Assembly (NCBI GenBank): GCA_016177795.1
Contig: JACOUM010000010.1
Location: forward strand, 62,001-126,000
Length of the DNA stretch: 64,000 nucleotides
Source: Nitrosomonadales bacterium
GTDB lineage: Bacteria; Pseudomonadota; Gammaproteobacteria; Burkholderiales; Gallionellaceae
Reading direction: 5' to 3'
Shown here: one piece after another, positions 1 to 10,810 of the stretch
Layout of the letters: each line of letters opens with the position of its first letter
How positions within the stretch are numbered: the first letter of the stretch is position 1
Made by a program: the position numbers and the translations under genes
Notes under the pieces: model-generated
What the model was told of the DNA's origin: nothing
Databases searched by the model: none
What the model saw: the letters and a program-made list of their open reading frames with translations, nothing else

Positions 1-347
1 ACATAACCCCCGGCGGTCAGTCTGCTGCGCAGTTCCTCGTAGTTCTCGATGATGCCGTTATGCACCACGGCGATGTGGTCGTTGCTCAGGTGCGGATGCG
101 CGTTGCGCTCACTGGGTACGCCGTGTGTCGCCCAGCGCGTGTGCGCAATGCCGAGCTGTCCTTGGGTTTCGGCGCTTTTCTCGCTCAGTTCGGCGACGCG
201 CCCGGTGCTGCGTACCAGTTGCAATTGCCCGCTGTTCACCACGGCCAATCCGGCCGAGTCATAGCCGCGGTATTCCAGCCGTTGCAGACCCTCCAGCAGG
301 ATCGGCACGACATTGCGCTGCGCGATTGCGCCGACGATTCCGCACAT
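1..347 (-). CDS. glmS: Glutamine-fructose-6-phosphate aminotransferase, N-terminal part
   Basis: This gene makes glucosamine-6-phosphate from fructose-6-phosphate and glutamine, the first step towards UDP-GlcNAc. Only about the first 115 residues are in the window; the rest lies beyond position 1. The protein begins [20 protein letters not shown], in which Cys2 (exposed after Met removal) is the class II glutamine amidotransferase nucleophile. [14 protein letters not shown] and HNGIIENY follow, all hallmarks of the glutaminase domain. It lies downstream of glmU on the same strand, the usual glmU-glmS pair for UDP-GlcNAc supply. The 58-bp gap to glmU is filled by a heptamer repeat. Confidence 0.95.
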   Translation of the reverse strand, partial: MCGIVGAIAQRNVVPILLEGLQRLEYRGYDSAGLAVVNSGQLQLVRSTGRVAELSEKSAETQGQLGIAHTRWATHGVPSERNAHPHLSNDHIAVVHNGIIENYEELRSRLTAGGY

Positions 348-360
348 TTTTAGAGTTCCG

Positions 361-392
361 GGAAGTGGGAAGCGGGAAGCGGGAAGCGGGAA
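361..392. repeat. Heptamer tandem repeat (GGAAGTG/GGAAGCG type)
   Basis: Four to five tandem units of GGAAGTG or GGAAGCG lie in the glmU-glmS gap. Close relatives of this array occur inside aceE, murU and pdxA in the same window, so it belongs to a dispersed family. Confidence 0.75.
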
Positions 393-405
393 AAACACGC
401 GGCTC

Positions 406-1779
406 TCATTTTTCACCTTTCACTTGTTTGGCTGGACGCTTCCATCCGGCAACCGTCACCTGTTTGCTGCGCGACAGGGTAAGTCCGCCCTGCGGCGCAT
501 CTTTGGTGATGGTTGATCCGGCGCCGATGGTTGCCCCATTGCCCACCGTCACCGGTGCGACCAGCTGCGTGGCCGAACCGATGAACACATCGTCCCCGAT
601 GACGGTGCGGTGCTTGTTCGCGCCGTCGTAGTTGCAGGTAATGGTGCCCGCGCCGATGTTGACGCAGCTGCCCACCGTGCTGTCGCCGATGTAGCTGAGG
701 TGGTTGGCCTTGCTGCCCTGCGCGATCTCGCTGTTCTTGACCTCGACGAAATTGCCGATGTGCACATCGGCGTGCAACCGCGTGCCGGGGCGCAGGCGCG
801 CATACGGACCGATATGGCAGTTGGCGCCCACTTCGCTGCTGTCGATCAGGCTGTACGGCGCGATGTGCGTTCCGTCTGCGATGCTGGCGTTCCTGATGAT
901 GCTGTACGCGCCCACATGCACGTTATTGCCCAGCGCTACGTCGCCCTCGAAGATGCAGCCGACATCGATCTCGACATCGCGCCCGCAATTCAGTCGGCCG
1001 CGCACATCGATGCGCGCCGGATCGGCCAGCGTCACGCCGTGCGCCAGCAGGCGCGATGCCTCGACCTGCTGCCGGGTGCGCTCCAGCGCCGCCAGTTGCG
1101 CCTTGCTGTTGATTCCGTGAATTTCCCACTCGTGGGCGGGTTGTACGGTATGCACCGCGATGCCCTGTTGCACCGCCATGGCGACAATGTCGGTCAGATA
1201 GTATTCACCCTGTGCGTTGTTGTTCTGCAGCTTCGCCAGCCATTCGCGCAGCTTGCCGGTCGGTGCCAGCAGGATGCCGGTGTTTACTTCGCGGATCCCG
1301 CGCTGCTCCGGTGACGCATCCTTCTCTTCGACGATAGCGAGTACATCGCCCTGATGGTTGCGCACGATGCGCCCGTAGCCTGCCGGGTTATCCAGATTGA
1401 CGGTCAGCAACACCAGCCCGTCGCCCGCCTGCTGCATCTGGTGCAGGGTGCTGTGCTGAATCAGCGGCACGTCGCCGTACAACACCATTGTCTGCCCATC
1501 GTCTGCCAGCAGCGGCATCGCCTGCTGCACCGCATGGCCGGTGCCGAGCTGCGGTTCCTGAATGACGAACTTCGCCGGGTACTGCTGCATCGCCTGCGGT
1601 ACCGCTTCGCCGCCATGCCCGTACACCACGCAAATCTGCTGCGGCCGCAGCGCGACCGCGCAGTCCAGCACATGCTGAAGCAGCGGCTTGCCCGCCAGCG
1701 CGTGCAGCACCTTGGGCTTTTCCGAATACATGCGCGTGCCCTTGCCGGCGGCGAGAATGACGATATTCAACAAATTCAT
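406..1779 (-). CDS. glmU: Bifunctional UDP-GlcNAc pyrophosphorylase / GlcN-1-P acetyltransferase
   Basis: GlmU acetylates glucosamine-1-phosphate and then uridylylates it to UDP-GlcNAc, the cytoplasmic precursor of peptidoglycan and LPS. At 457 residues it is full length for the family. The N-terminal nucleotidyltransferase domain opens with [14 protein letters not shown], and YGDVPLI follows. The C-terminal half (from about residue 250) is a left-handed beta-helix with hexapeptide repeats and the acetyltransferase signature [10 protein letters not shown]. The ATG at 1779 gives the canonical start. The C-terminal tail ends close to the heptamer repeat but appears intact. It is probably co-transcribed with glmS. 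Confidence 0.97.
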   Translation of the reverse strand: MNLLNIVILAAGKGTRMYSEKPKVLHALAGKPLLQHVLDCAVALRPQQICVVYGHGGEAVPQAMQQYPAKFVIQEPQLGTGHAVQQAMPLLADDGQTMVLYGDVPLIQHSTLHQMQQAGDGLVLLTVNLDNPAGYGRIVRNHQGDVLAIVEEKDASPEQRGIREVNTGILLAPTGKLREWLAKLQNNNAQGEYYLTDIVAMAVQQGIAVHTVQPAHEWEIHGINSKAQLAALERTRQQVEASRLLAHGVTLADPARIDVRGRLNCGRDVEIDVGCIFEGDVALGNNVHVGAYSIIRNASIADGTHIAPYSLIDSSEVGANCHIGPYARLRPGTRLHADVHIGNFVEVKNSEIAQGSKANHLSYIGDSTVGSCVNIGAGTITCNYDGANKHRTVIGDDVFIGSATQLVAPVTVGNGATIGAGSTITKDAPQGGLTLSRSKQVTVAGWKRPAKQVKGEK

Positions 1780-1912
1780 ATTCTGCTTTCTGAAGATGCC
1801 TGATTATAAACACAAGCGATGGCCTGCGGGGGCGGCCGGGATTTAGGCCACCGCATTTCGTGGCGATCCGTTAAAATTGCGCAAATTTTTTTGACTACCC
1901 GATTCCGACATC

Positions 1913-2452
1913 ATGAACCTGTCTTCCAACGCCCCACCCGCCGAGCGACGCGGTAAAGTGCTCTCCACCGTCCTTTTCGGCAGCCGCTGGCTGCAAGTCC
2001 CGCTTTATCTCGGCCTGATTATCGCCCAGTGCGTCTATGTGGTGCATTTCATGGTCGAGCTGGAGCACTTGGTCGCGGGCACCATGAGCCTCACCGAAGA
2101 GGCGATCATGCTCATTGTGCTGGGACTGATCGACGTGGTGATGATTTCCAACCTGCTCATCATGGTCATCGTCGGCGGCTACGAAACTTTCGTATCGCGC
2201 CTTAATCTGGAAGGGCACCCGGACGAGCCGGAATGGCTGTCACACGTCAACGCCAACGTGCTGAAAGTGAAACTTGCCACGGCCATTATCGGGATCTCAT
2301 CCATTCATTTGCTGAAATCATTCATCAATGCGCCCAATATGGAAGTGAAAACCCTGTTGTGGCAGACCCTGATACACATAACATTTATCGTTTCTGCGGT
2401 TTCGATTGCCTACATCGACCGGTTGATGGGCCGTCCGCAGCCCGAGCACTAG
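1913..2452 (+). CDS. YqhA family (UPF0114) membrane protein
   Basis: This 179-residue integral membrane protein resembles the UPF0114/YqhA family, whose function is unknown. Hydrophobic segments lie at about residues 30-55, 70-95, 110-135 and 145-165. A family-like stretch, GGYETFVSRL, lies in the cytoplasmic loop between segments. The ATG at 1913 has an AT-rich leader and no obvious strong ribosome binding site. It is a single gene, divergent from glmU and separated from thiC by about 400 bp. No role can be assigned from context. Confidence 0.8.
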   Translation: MNLSSNAPPAERRGKVLSTVLFGSRWLQVPLYLGLIIAQCVYVVHFMVELEHLVAGTMSLTEEAIMLIVLGLIDVVMISNLLIMVIVGGYETFVSRLNLEGHPDEPEWLSHVNANVLKVKLATAIIGISSIHLLKSFINAPNMEVKTLLWQTLIHITFIVSAVSIAYIDRLMGRPQPEH

Positions 2453-2469
2453 TACATAGCGTCATAAAT

Positions 2470-2545
2470 CTACTGCGCGATTCCGGAACGGAGTCGGGCG
2501 GTGCTCGGAATCCTCATGTACGTCTGTGTACACTCCGGTTTGGTT
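2470..2545. repeat. Dispersed repeat with AATCCTCATGTA core
   Basis: The sequence runs CTACTGCGC, then a GC-rich palindromic part, then AATCCTCATGTA...TACACTCCGGTTT. The same series (CTACTGCGC, CGGTG, AATCCTCATGTA, TACACTGCGGTTT) recurs at 43438-43520 inside a small element with terminal inverted repeats. This marks a dispersed family; no gene is seen here. Confidence 0.6.
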
Positions 2546-2599
2546 GCGACTAACCTGAAGGTAAGTCTTCACCGCAACTGCGTTGTCTGCGCTGACCAG

Positions 2600-2632
2600 C
2601 GACTTAGCTGGCGTTTTGTGCCAGCTTAGTCG
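2600..2632. repeat. 13-bp inverted repeat (hairpin)
   Basis: CGACTTAGCTGGC (2600-2612) and GCCAGCTTAGTCG (2620-2632) pair with one mismatch around a 7-nt loop. It has no T-run, so it is not a standard terminator. It is probably part of the repeat DNA filling the yqhA-thiC gap. The rest of 2546-2726 shows no gene. Confidence 0.5.
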
Positions 2633-2726
2633 AATGGCCATGCAACGCTAAGGCCTCCCCCATGATATTGCATTATTTGCGATGGTTTGCTGCTTGCGTT
2701 ACATCTGCCTTTCCAGTACCTTGCAT

Positions 2727-2806
2727 TCTTCGCTGGGGGTCTTCGCAAATATTGAAAAAGCGAAGTGAGACATACCCTTTGAACCTGTGCGGGTAATGCC
2801 GCAAAG

Positions 2807-2814
<8 letters not shown>
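2727..2814 (+). promoter_or_regulatory. TPP riboswitch (THI box) upstream of thiC
   Basis: The conserved TPP aptamer elements are visible in order: GGGGGTC near 2735, GTGAGA at 2765-2770, ACCCTTTGAACCTG at 2774-2787, GGGTAATGCC at 2791-2800 and AAAGGGAAGCA at 2803-2813. A P1 stem can be drawn between TGCATTCTT (2722-2730) and the terminal AGGGAAGCA with one mismatch. It lies 35 bp before thiC, a known TPP-repressed gene. Confidence 0.93.
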
Positions 2815-4721
<1,907 letters not shown>

Positions 4722-4727
4722 CCCGTT

Positions 4728-4766
4728 GTTGAATAATCGTGCTATGTCCCTTATAGTGCATTCAAC
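4728..4766 (+). promoter_or_regulatory. Promoter and palindromic operator of the DUF433/DUF5615 module
   Basis: A good sigma70 promoter is present: TTGAAT (4729-4734), a 17-bp spacer, and TATAGT (4752-4757). It lies inside the inverted repeat GTTGAAT (4728-4734) / ATTCAAC (4760-4766), with an inner GCTAT/ATAGTGC pair. Overlap of the -35 box and the start region by a palindrome is typical of toxin-antitoxin autoregulation, which is inferred here. It begins 6 bp after the thiC stop. Confidence 0.6.
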
Positions 4767-4790
4767 AAGCCAACCGGAAAGGCGATAAAC

Positions 4791-5012
4791 ATGACCGACT
4801 CGCGCATCACACTGGATTCCAGCAAACGTGGCGGACGTCCTTGCATCCGCAATCTGCGCATCAGTGTTTACGATGTGCTGGAAATGCTTGCCGAAGGCAT
4901 GAGTGAAGCGGACATCATCGAGGACTTTCCCGAACTCGAACCCGCCGACATTCGCGCCTGCCTTGCCTTTGCCGCAGATCGCGAACATAACCTGTACACC
5001 GTGGCAGTGTGA
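4791..5012 (+). CDS. DUF433 domain protein, putative antitoxin
   Basis: This 73-residue protein has the DUF433 pattern: a beta-strand start (RITLDSSKRGGRPCIRNLRI), then the helix-turn-helix-like VYDVLEMLAEGMSEADIIEDF and PELEPADIRACLAFA. DUF433 proteins are typically antitoxins of DUF5615 (PIN-like) toxins. The stop codon shares one base with the ATG of the next gene (TGATG), a tight translational coupling. A weak SD (GGAAAGG) precedes the ATG. It is intact even though the partner gene is frameshifted. It lies between two copies of the thiC 3' end. Confidence 0.85.
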   Translation: MTDSRITLDSSKRGGRPCIRNLRISVYDVLEMLAEGMSEADIIEDFPELEPADIRACLAFAADREHNLYTVAV

Positions 5013-5352
5013 TGAAACTGCTACTCGACGAAAACCTGTCGAGGCGCATCGTTCCTTTCCTGCAAACTGCATTCCAGAGTCAACGCAAGTCGCCTTGCTG
5101 GGATTGGAAACCGCAAGCGATTCGGAAATCTGGCAGTACGCCAAAGACAACGGCTATGTAATTGTCAGTCGCGACTCTGATTTTCAGGAACGCTCACTGG
5201 TTACAGGCCACCCGCCACAAGTTATTTGGCTCAAAATTCCCAACCGCTCAAAAACAGTTGTGCTCAACATCCTGCTGGAACACCAAGCGGAAATCGAACA
5301 AGCTTTGATAGAGCAAAATCTCGCTTGCGTTGAACTTAGCCACCGCGATTGA
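5012..5352 (+). pseudogene. DUF5615 (PIN-like) toxin, frameshifted
   Basis: The gene begins MKLLLDENLSRRIVPFLQTAF at 5012. The family sequence then continues in the -1 frame from about 5074 as PESTQVALLGLETASDSEIW, with the conserved VIVSRDSDFQERS and QVIWLKIPNRS, to the stop at 5350-5352. One missing base in the TTCC run near 5072-5075 explains it. With that base restored the product is about 113 residues, normal for DUF5615. DUF5615 proteins have a PIN-like ribonuclease fold and are paired with DUF433 antitoxins. The change may be a real inactivating mutation or a sequencing error. Confidence 0.8.
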
Positions 5353-5364
5353 AAGCCTGCTGAT

Positions 5365-5530
5365 GAATTCGCGCAAAACCGCTCATTTCTGCTCGATGAA
5401 AATCACCCTGGGCGTGCGCGACTTCGCGGCGCAACAAGGCGTGGACGAACAGACCGCATTGCAAAAAGGCATGGGACAGAAGGCGGTGGAGTTCGTGAAG
5501 CAGGGCGCAAGCATCTACCGGAAAGCGTAA
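5365..5530 (+). pseudogene. Second copy of the thiC 3' end
   Basis: Translation in one frame gives [46 protein letters not shown] and a stop. This is clearly homologous to ThiC residues from about 565 to the end. It lacks the 24 nt between the two TGCTCGATG repeats, so CSMCGPSFC has collapsed to CSM. Many differences from thiC are synonymous, indicating an old or diverged copy. It has no N-terminal ThiC part and cannot be active. It closes the segment carrying the DUF433/DUF5615 pair. Confidence 0.9.
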
Positions 5531-5588
5531 TATGTGAACTGCAGCGCAGGATCAACTTTCAAATTCATCACAGAAGAGGGAGGCAATC

Positions 5589-5807
5589 ATGGCAGCAGAC
5601 AGCGTTTATCGTATTACCGAAATAGTCGGAACCAGCAAGAAATCCTGGGAGGATGCCGCCGCGACCGCGGTCAAAACTGCCTCAAAAACCTTGCGAGATC
5701 TGAGAGTCGCCGAAGTAGTCAAACTGGATATGGTGGTCGAGGACGGCAAGGTGTCCGCCTACCGTGCGAGAGTAGCCTTGTCCTTCAAGTACGCCCCCAA
5801 GAAATAA
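5589..5807 (+). CDS. Dodecin family flavin-binding protein
   Basis: This is a 72-residue dodecin: small dodecameric proteins that bind and store flavins such as FMN and riboflavin. VYRITEIVGTSKKSWEDAAA is the family start, with the isoalloxazine-stacking Trp at position 20. The body continues TASKTLRDLRVAEV and ends in a beta strand, YRARVALSFKYAPKK. The ATG at 5589 is preceded by GAGGGAGG (5577-5584), a strong ribosome binding site. It stands alone between the second and third copies of the thiC 3' end. It looks like cargo of whatever event duplicated that sequence. Confidence 0.92.
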   Translation: MAADSVYRITEIVGTSKKSWEDAAATAVKTASKTLRDLRVAEVVKLDMVVEDGKVSAYRARVALSFKYAPKK

Positions 5808-5861
5808 GGAAATGGGTTTGCCGTCTGAGCGTTGCTGTGCATGGACGGCAAATTTCAGGAA

Positions 5862-5970
5862 TTTGCGCCGCGCAGCAAGGCGTGGACGAACAGGCTGCAC
5901 TGCAAAAAGGCATGGAGCAGAAGGCGGTGGAGTTTGTGAAGCAAGGGCGAGTATTTACCGGAAGGCGTAG
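5862..5970 (+). pseudogene. Third copy of the thiC 3' end
   Basis: [16 protein letters not shown] and [11 protein letters not shown] are encoded in one frame. After a one-base loss, the +1 frame gives ASIYRKA and a stop at 5968-5970. This tail matches the second copy and not the intact thiC (GQLYSKA). The AAQQGVDEQ segment is likewise shared by copies two and three, against AAQEGVDEQ in thiC. Copies two and three therefore share a common source. It marks the start of the helicase segment. Confidence 0.88.
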
Positions 5971-5984
5971 GTTCAGTTGTGAGA

Positions 5985-7844
5985 TTATTTCTTCCGTTGC
6001 TGAAGCATCTCGCATTGTTTAGTAAATTGGCTTTCACTGTGGTAAGTAACCAACATGCTTTCTGTTGAGCGTGTCATGGCGACATAGAGTAACTTCGCCT
6101 CTTCTTCTGGCGTTGCTTTGGCGCACGGCATGCAGCCCAGGTCGGTTATTGCAACACTGTTGAATTCCAGCCCCTTGCTGGAGTGCATGGTTAAAATTTT
6201 AACGGTGTCATCAGCAGGATTGAATGCCTTGGCACGCTGGCTGTTGGGTTGACCCGAGTCAACGGCTATCCCCTTCCGGGATAGCCCCTCACGCATCTTA
6301 TCTACCTGATTATTGAATCGGCACAGCACGGCCATTTGGCGGAAAGGGATACCGGCTTCGGCGCGCTTTTTCAGCCATGCGGCCAGGTATTCCAGCTCCT
6401 GCACATTGCCGGGTAGACGACGAACCTCCGGCCTTGCCCCGTTTCTGCCACCGAATTCCGGACGCACCAGCGGTATTTCCTCGGTACCGCCGGATTGGTC
6501 GAGATAGGCAGAAGCAAACTGGTAGGCGAAATCGAGTGCTTCCACGGTGTTACGGTAATTCACCTTCAGAATCGTGCTGCGACCTGCTGCATTGATACCG
6601 ACGCTGGACCAGGTAAAAACCCGCCGTTTGCTCCCACCGTAAAGATTTTGTGCATCGTCGTACATCAGCAGCAGCGAGTTGGTTTCCGGGTCGATCATCT
6701 GCACCAGCAGCTTGAACCACTCCGGTTTGAAATCATGGCCTTCGTCAATCATCAGCGCCGCGTACTGGGCGAGCGGAACGCGTCCCTTCTCACAACCAGC
6801 AATCACCGCAGCCACCTGTCGATCCCAAACGTCCTGACCTTGATCGCCGGGCAAATCCAGTTGATAGAGATCGCACATTTCCTTGCACCAGCCGTGAAAG
6901 TGGCGCACATGCACGCGATCACCCGCGCCCCGTTCAGCCAGCAACTGCTTGAGCTTGGCCGCCAGTGCCTTGTTGTAGCAGAGTACCAGAATGGGTTTGG
7001 CGAGGCCGAGCTTATCCAGATACATCGCGCGATAAGCCAGAATCAAAGTTTTGCCGGAGCCGGCAACGCCATGAATGATACGGTGCCCCTCGCCCAGATT
7101 ACGGGCAAGCTTCTCCTGCTCCAAATCCATGACCTTGACAATATCCGGCAGCACCTTGGCAATGGATTGTTGCGGGTCTGCGCCATCACTGGCCGCATCA
7201 AACAAGCTGCCTTGCTGAATCCGAATTTCAGGAAACAGATGCCAGCGCACCCGATCAATCCGCGCCAGGGAAAGAACGCCACCAAAGCTATAGTTGAACA
7301 TACCCCACAGGCGCTTTTGAAATGCTTCGGCATCAACCGACTCAGTCATTTCATCTTGGCAGATCACCTTGTCGCCGGGAATGGCCTGATCCAGTTCTGC
7401 CGCCTCAAACTGCTTGCGCGTGATATTGGTGAGCACGACACCGAAGCCCCAGGGCAATAACAAATGCCCGTGATAACGCCCCTGTTCCTGCTGCACCAGC
7501 AGCGGGTCACGCTCAAGAAGCCCTGTGATTTCGATGGCGTATGCGCGCGCCTGTTCAAGCGGATTGACCACCGTCTTTAAACCGCGATCCGTATGTATTT
7601 CGGCAGTGAACCTATCCATCTGCTGAATCGTTGTCAGCTTCCAGTCTTTCACCTCCAGCACCAAAATGCCACGACCGGGATGGAGCACAATGAAATCGGG
7701 ACGGCGTTGCTTTGGCCCCACTGGCACATTGACCCAGCAGTGGTAGTCATCCTCCAGATTGCGCAGCAAGCAGGTGCCAAAACGCCGCTCACTTGGCTCC
7801 AGCTTTAGATTTTTTGAATGTAACGCGGGAAGGATGATGGCCAT
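5985..7844 (-). CDS. NERD-domain nuclease fused to a UvrD-like helicase
   Basis: This 619-residue protein has an N-terminal NERD nuclease-related domain (about residues 15-150), with RRPDFIVL and ILVLEVKDW giving the PD-(D/E)XK residues Asp50, Glu64 and Lys66. A superfamily 1 helicase follows: Walker A GVAGSGKT at 259-266, Walker B IDEGHD near 367, the late motif LTMHSSKGLEFN and the motif VI-like YVAMTRST. Such nuclease-helicase fusions act on DNA and are frequent in phage-defence islands; the specific substrate is unknown. It lies 85 bp downstream of the similarly oriented DUF2075 gene, so the two may be co-transcribed. Its 3' end abuts the third thiC tail copy. Confidence 0.85.
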   Translation of the reverse strand: MAIILPALHSKNLKLEPSERRFGTCLLRNLEDDYHCWVNVPVGPKQRRPDFIVLHPGRGILVLEVKDWKLTTIQQMDRFTAEIHTDRGLKTVVNPLEQARAYAIEITGLLERDPLLVQQEQGRYHGHLLLPWGFGVVLTNITRKQFEAAELDQAIPGDKVICQDEMTESVDAEAFQKRLWGMFNYSFGGVLSLARIDRVRWHLFPEIRIQQGSLFDAASDGADPQQSIAKVLPDIVKVMDLEQEKLARNLGEGHRIIHGVAGSGKTLILAYRAMYLDKLGLAKPILVLCYNKALAAKLKQLLAERGAGDRVHVRHFHGWCKEMCDLYQLDLPGDQGQDVWDRQVAAVIAGCEKGRVPLAQYAALMIDEGHDFKPEWFKLLVQMIDPETNSLLLMYDDAQNLYGGSKRRVFTWSSVGINAAGRSTILKVNYRNTVEALDFAYQFASAYLDQSGGTEEIPLVRPEFGGRNGARPEVRRLPGNVQELEYLAAWLKKRAEAGIPFRQMAVLCRFNNQVDKMREGLSRKGIAVDSGQPNSQRAKAFNPADDTVKILTMHSSKGLEFNSVAITDLGCMPCAKATPEEEAKLLYVAMTRSTESMLVTYHSESQFTKQCEMLQQRKK

Positions 7845-7929
7845 AGTGAAAAAAACATTGGGAACTAATTAGATTCTGCTTTCATGATAGTCAAGAAATA
7901 GCACTTTCTGTGGGTTTATATTTGATTTT

Positions 7930-9906
7930 CTAGAGTATCGAAAAACCGACTTCTTTTAGGTAGTTGAAGGTGCCATCGTAAAACTGTGATTTGCGGGTAT
8001 GATCTTCGGCGTCTCCATTGGGAATCACCAAGACCATCCCTTGGCGTGCTCTAGTCAATAAAACGCGATAAGCATTTTTCAAGTATTGCCTGCGCTCTTC
8101 TTTATTAATTTTGTTCCAGCGGTTTCCACAAAACGAATGATGGCTCCATCCGCTTAGGTTATGTCGAAAGTCTGCATCCCAAGTTACGCACGCCCAATCC
8201 AGTTCCAAACCCTGAACGTCGAATTCAGTAGCAACATCCTCCAGATAGTACGATGACCGGACATCATCTTTTTCATCTAGAAACCAGTGAACAGGGTCCA
8301 TAGGAGATTTCACATCTATGGCATGAGGCTTAAGCCGTTCAGCTTGCGATGAGACAACAATTCCGTATCGCTCTGAGCCGCGTGCCTGTCCTTTGAGCCA
8401 TTTTTTTGCTTTGCTTAAATCGCGCGTGATAACAATCGGATATCTATCTTTAACCTTCTCATAAGTTTGCCGAGCAGAATCGATTTCAAGGTCAAGCATC
8501 TGCTTGACGAGCAACGAAACATCTTCTGCGCGGAATGAGCGCATCGAGACAGCCAAATGAAGTTCATCATGGTAAGTCACATGTTGGCGCGACCTCAGAT
8601 CAGCCAGCACTTTCTCTGTGTTGTATTCGCTATCGGTAAGGCGCGAAGAAATACAAATGTGCCAGTCAGGAAATGATCGGTTTATCGAATCAATCCATTC
8701 ACTGATACCAGCTTCACCTGTATTAATTTCTTGTCCGCCGCCAACTAGGCAAACAACGACCGCCCAATCCGTATGCCGATTCATGCAGGAAATTAGAAAT
8801 TCAGGCTCTGATTGATTAAAGTTCAGTGTATTTTTCTTGCGTCGCATGAAGGATGAGGTTTGCTCCATATTCCATGCGCGTTGGGCTTCATCGAATATTG
8901 CAACGTGCTCTACAGGGGCAGCACCTTTATCAAGAAGGCATTCATCGCGGAAGTGGTGAACATTCTGTATGAATGTTTTTACATTACTTCTTGCTGCACC
9001 AATTTTCGTTTTGTCGCCTGCTTCGCGGCCACGTTTGACCTTGTCACGAGCTAGAGCCTCGCAAAGTATTTTTACGAGTGGCCCATTCCCTGATAAATAT
9101 ACGCTGTACAAATCATCATCTGCATCAATATGCTTGGTGGCGATATCCAGCCCTACCAAGGTTTTTCCCGAGCCGGGCACACCTGTCACTAAACAAATTG
9201 TTTTGTGTGAATTCTCTCTTGATGAGCTGATGATTTTGGAAATGGCGGCAGAGGTCTGGCTCAGGTTAGTAGCGCTAGCATCGCTACGTGTTATTTCGGC
9301 AACTGAATGGTTGTTGTATAGCGCCATTGCCGCCTCGATAATCGTTGGTGTTGGGCAATAACGACCGCTTTCCCATTGATTCACATCTATGTCGTTGCCA
9401 TCAACAAAATTGAGCGCATCTACAATTACTTTTGCGAGTTGGTTTATGTTTGACTTAATCGGAAAAAGCAATCTGTCGTTTTGTGGAGTAACTGCAATTA
9501 TCGGAACAGTATCTTTTGCATTCGTAGCGATCAAAACCGGGGCGATATATTGCTCGTGGCTCGAATCATGGAAATTCTTTAAATCCAGCGCATAGTCACA
9601 GACTTGATCAATGGCGTAAGTGGTAAATTCTCTTTCGCCTACCTTAAACTCAAGTACAAAAATTACCGGCCCAATTAGAAGTACAACATCAATTCGACGA
9701 CCCATTCGAGGAATGGAGTATTCGAAGTAAATCGATCCTTGGAAAGGCTTAAGAATTCTCTGAAGCTCTGCAATTTGTATGCGCCAAGCATCGCGTTGAG
9801 TTTGAATTAGAGCAAAATCATTATTTACTGCGAGTACGCCAAGTATTCCCTCGGTTGAAGAGCGGAGAAAATTGGAAATTGAATCAGAGTAGTACTCTCG
9901 CTTCAT
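7930..9906 (-). CDS. DUF2075 (Schlafen-type) helicase with N-terminal PD-(D/E)XK domain
   Basis: This is a 658-residue protein. The N-terminal part has [11 protein letters not shown] and [10 protein letters not shown], a plausible PD-(D/E)XK site (Asp73, Glu86, Lys88). A DUF2075 helicase/ATPase follows, with Walker A GVPGSGKT (242-249), Walker [12 protein letters not shown], a LVGGGQEI motif and C-terminal [16 protein letters not shown]2075 is the helicase type found in group III Schlafen proteins and in many bacterial defence loci. The gene is conspicuously AT-richer than its neighbours, a sign of recent transfer. It is the first gene of the probable pair with the NERD helicase. Anti-phage activity is inference. 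Confidence 0.82.
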   Translation of the reverse strand: MKREYYSDSISNFLRSSTEGILGVLAVNNDFALIQTQRDAWRIQIAELQRILKPFQGSIYFEYSIPRMGRRIDVVLLIGPVIFVLEFKVGEREFTTYAIDQVCDYALDLKNFHDSSHEQYIAPVLIATNAKDTVPIIAVTPQNDRLLFPIKSNINQLAKVIVDALNFVDGNDIDVNQWESGRYCPTPTIIEAAMALYNNHSVAEITRSDASATNLSQTSAAISKIISSSRENSHKTICLVTGVPGSGKTLVGLDIATKHIDADDDLYSVYLSGNGPLVKILCEALARDKVKRGREAGDKTKIGAARSNVKTFIQNVHHFRDECLLDKGAAPVEHVAIFDEAQRAWNMEQTSSFMRRKKNTLNFNQSEPEFLISCMNRHTDWAVVVCLVGGGQEINTGEAGISEWIDSINRSFPDWHICISSRLTDSEYNTEKVLADLRSRQHVTYHDELHLAVSMRSFRAEDVSLLVKQMLDLEIDSARQTYEKVKDRYPIVITRDLSKAKKWLKGQARGSERYGIVVSSQAERLKPHAIDVKSPMDPVHWFLDEKDDVRSSYYLEDVATEFDVQGLELDWACVTWDADFRHNLSGWSHHSFCGNRWNKINKEERRQYLKNAYRVLLTRARQGMVLVIPNGDAEDHTRKSQFYDGTFNYLKEVGFSIL

Positions 9907-10017
9907 ACGTAATTATTTCTTATTTGCTTTTCGTTGATATCGCATTTGCCGCTCAAGAAAGCGAAAAGGGTTAGCGTTATTTTACTTGGCTGGAATAGAA
10001 ACATTGTGATGCAAACC

Positions 10018-10371
10018 TCATGAAAAAATCGCTGGCAAGCCAATCAGTGCAGCAATTTTGGCGCGTACTTCATCCAACTCTTCGGCTGTCGCCTTTCCTT
10101 TCGGCGTAGCTTTGCGCGCTTTCCAGTCGAGGTTTTTAACCTGGTCGGACAGCACCGCGCCGTTTACACCTTTCGCATGGATAAGGACTTCAAACGGGTA
10201 GCCTTTGATTTGGGTGGTCATCGGGCAGCACAGCATGGTGCCGGTTTTGTTGTTGTAGGCGGCGGGACTGAGCACCAGTGCGGGGCGGTGTCCGGCTTGT
10301 TCGTGCCCGGCCTGCGGGGAGAATTCAAGCCAGACGATATCGCCCGCATCCGGCACGAAGCGGCGCGCCAT
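10018..10371 (-). CDS. mazF: MazF/PemK-type endoribonuclease toxin
   Basis: This 117-residue protein is an mRNA interferase of the MazF/PemK family: DIVWLEFSPQAGHEQAGHRP is the diagnostic N-terminus, followed by PALVLSPAAYN, CCPMTTQIKGYPFEV and VLSDQVKNLDW. MazF toxins cut mRNA at short sequence motifs and are held in check by MazE. The ATG overlaps the mazE stop by one base (TAATG on the coding strand), so the two are translationally coupled. The reading frame looks intact. It forms the right edge of the accessory island. Confidence 0.95.
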   Translation of the reverse strand: MARRFVPDAGDIVWLEFSPQAGHEQAGHRPALVLSPAAYNNKTGTMLCCPMTTQIKGYPFEVLIHAKGVNGAVLSDQVKNLDWKARKATPKGKATAEELDEVRAKIAALIGLPAIFS

Positions 10372-10613
10372 TACCAGACTTCCTTGCCGACCGGCGCGCC
10401 GGTGTCAACGGGCTTGTGCTGATTCTTTGCGGTTATGCCGCCAAGCAGTTCGTCCAGCTTGTACTCCTTGCGGCGCACCGGCTCGATGACGATGCGCCCC
10501 TGCTCCTCGCGCACTTTGACGGGTTGATCCAAAGTGACATGTGCCGCTGCCATGACGGAGGCAGGGATGCGCACTGCCGCGCTGTTGCCCCATTTTTTTA
10601 CGATGATTTCCAT
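10371..10613 (-). CDS. mazE: MazE-type antitoxin
   Basis: The start at 10613 gives an 80-residue AbrB-fold antitoxin beginning MEIIVKKWGNSAAVRIPASV, the typical MazE DNA-binding strand pattern. The acidic C-terminal part (KLDELLGGITAKNQ) would wrap the toxin. GAGGA upstream supports this ATG over a longer frame starting at 10676, which would read through the promoter. A near-perfect sigma70 promoter sits 32 nt upstream. It is first in the mazE-mazF operon. Confidence 0.94.
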   Translation of the reverse strand: MEIIVKKWGNSAAVRIPASVMAAAHVTLDQPVKVREEQGRIVIEPVRRKEYKLDELLGGITAKNQHKPVDTGAPVGKEVW

Positions 10614-10644
10614 GATGTATTCCTCGTGCAATTCGATTGAGGGC

Positions 10645-10673
10645 AGTTTAGAAGGGTGCACGGGATGTGTCAA
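10645..10673 (-). promoter_or_regulatory. mazEF promoter
   Basis: On the minus strand TTGACA (10673-10668) is followed by a 17-bp spacer and TAAACT (10650-10645), a strong sigma70 promoter at the right distance from the mazE ATG. The palindrome AACAATGTT (10672-10680) overlaps the -35 edge and might serve autoregulation. Confidence 0.7.
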
Positions 10674-10810
10674 CAATGTTTATACTCGGCCAAAATGACA
10701 TTGGTGTAGGCTAAAGTACGGACGCGTGCTGAACGGCCCTCTCCCGCCTGCTTCTTTGACGGGTGCGGGTATAATCGCGCACCTGTCAATAAACGGATTA
10801 CAACTATGTT

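Noticed and set aside
361-392. CRISPR-like array
   Set aside because: Units are 7 bp and contiguous, with no spacers.
5330-5530. Independent small protein of 66 residues
   Set aside because: It is a truncated copy of the ThiC C-terminus with one cysteine motif deleted, so it is annotated as a pseudogene fragment.
4722-10700. Integrase or transposase driving the thiC-linked island
   Set aside because: All frames of useful length were considered; no tyrosine or serine recombinase or DDE transposase motif was found.
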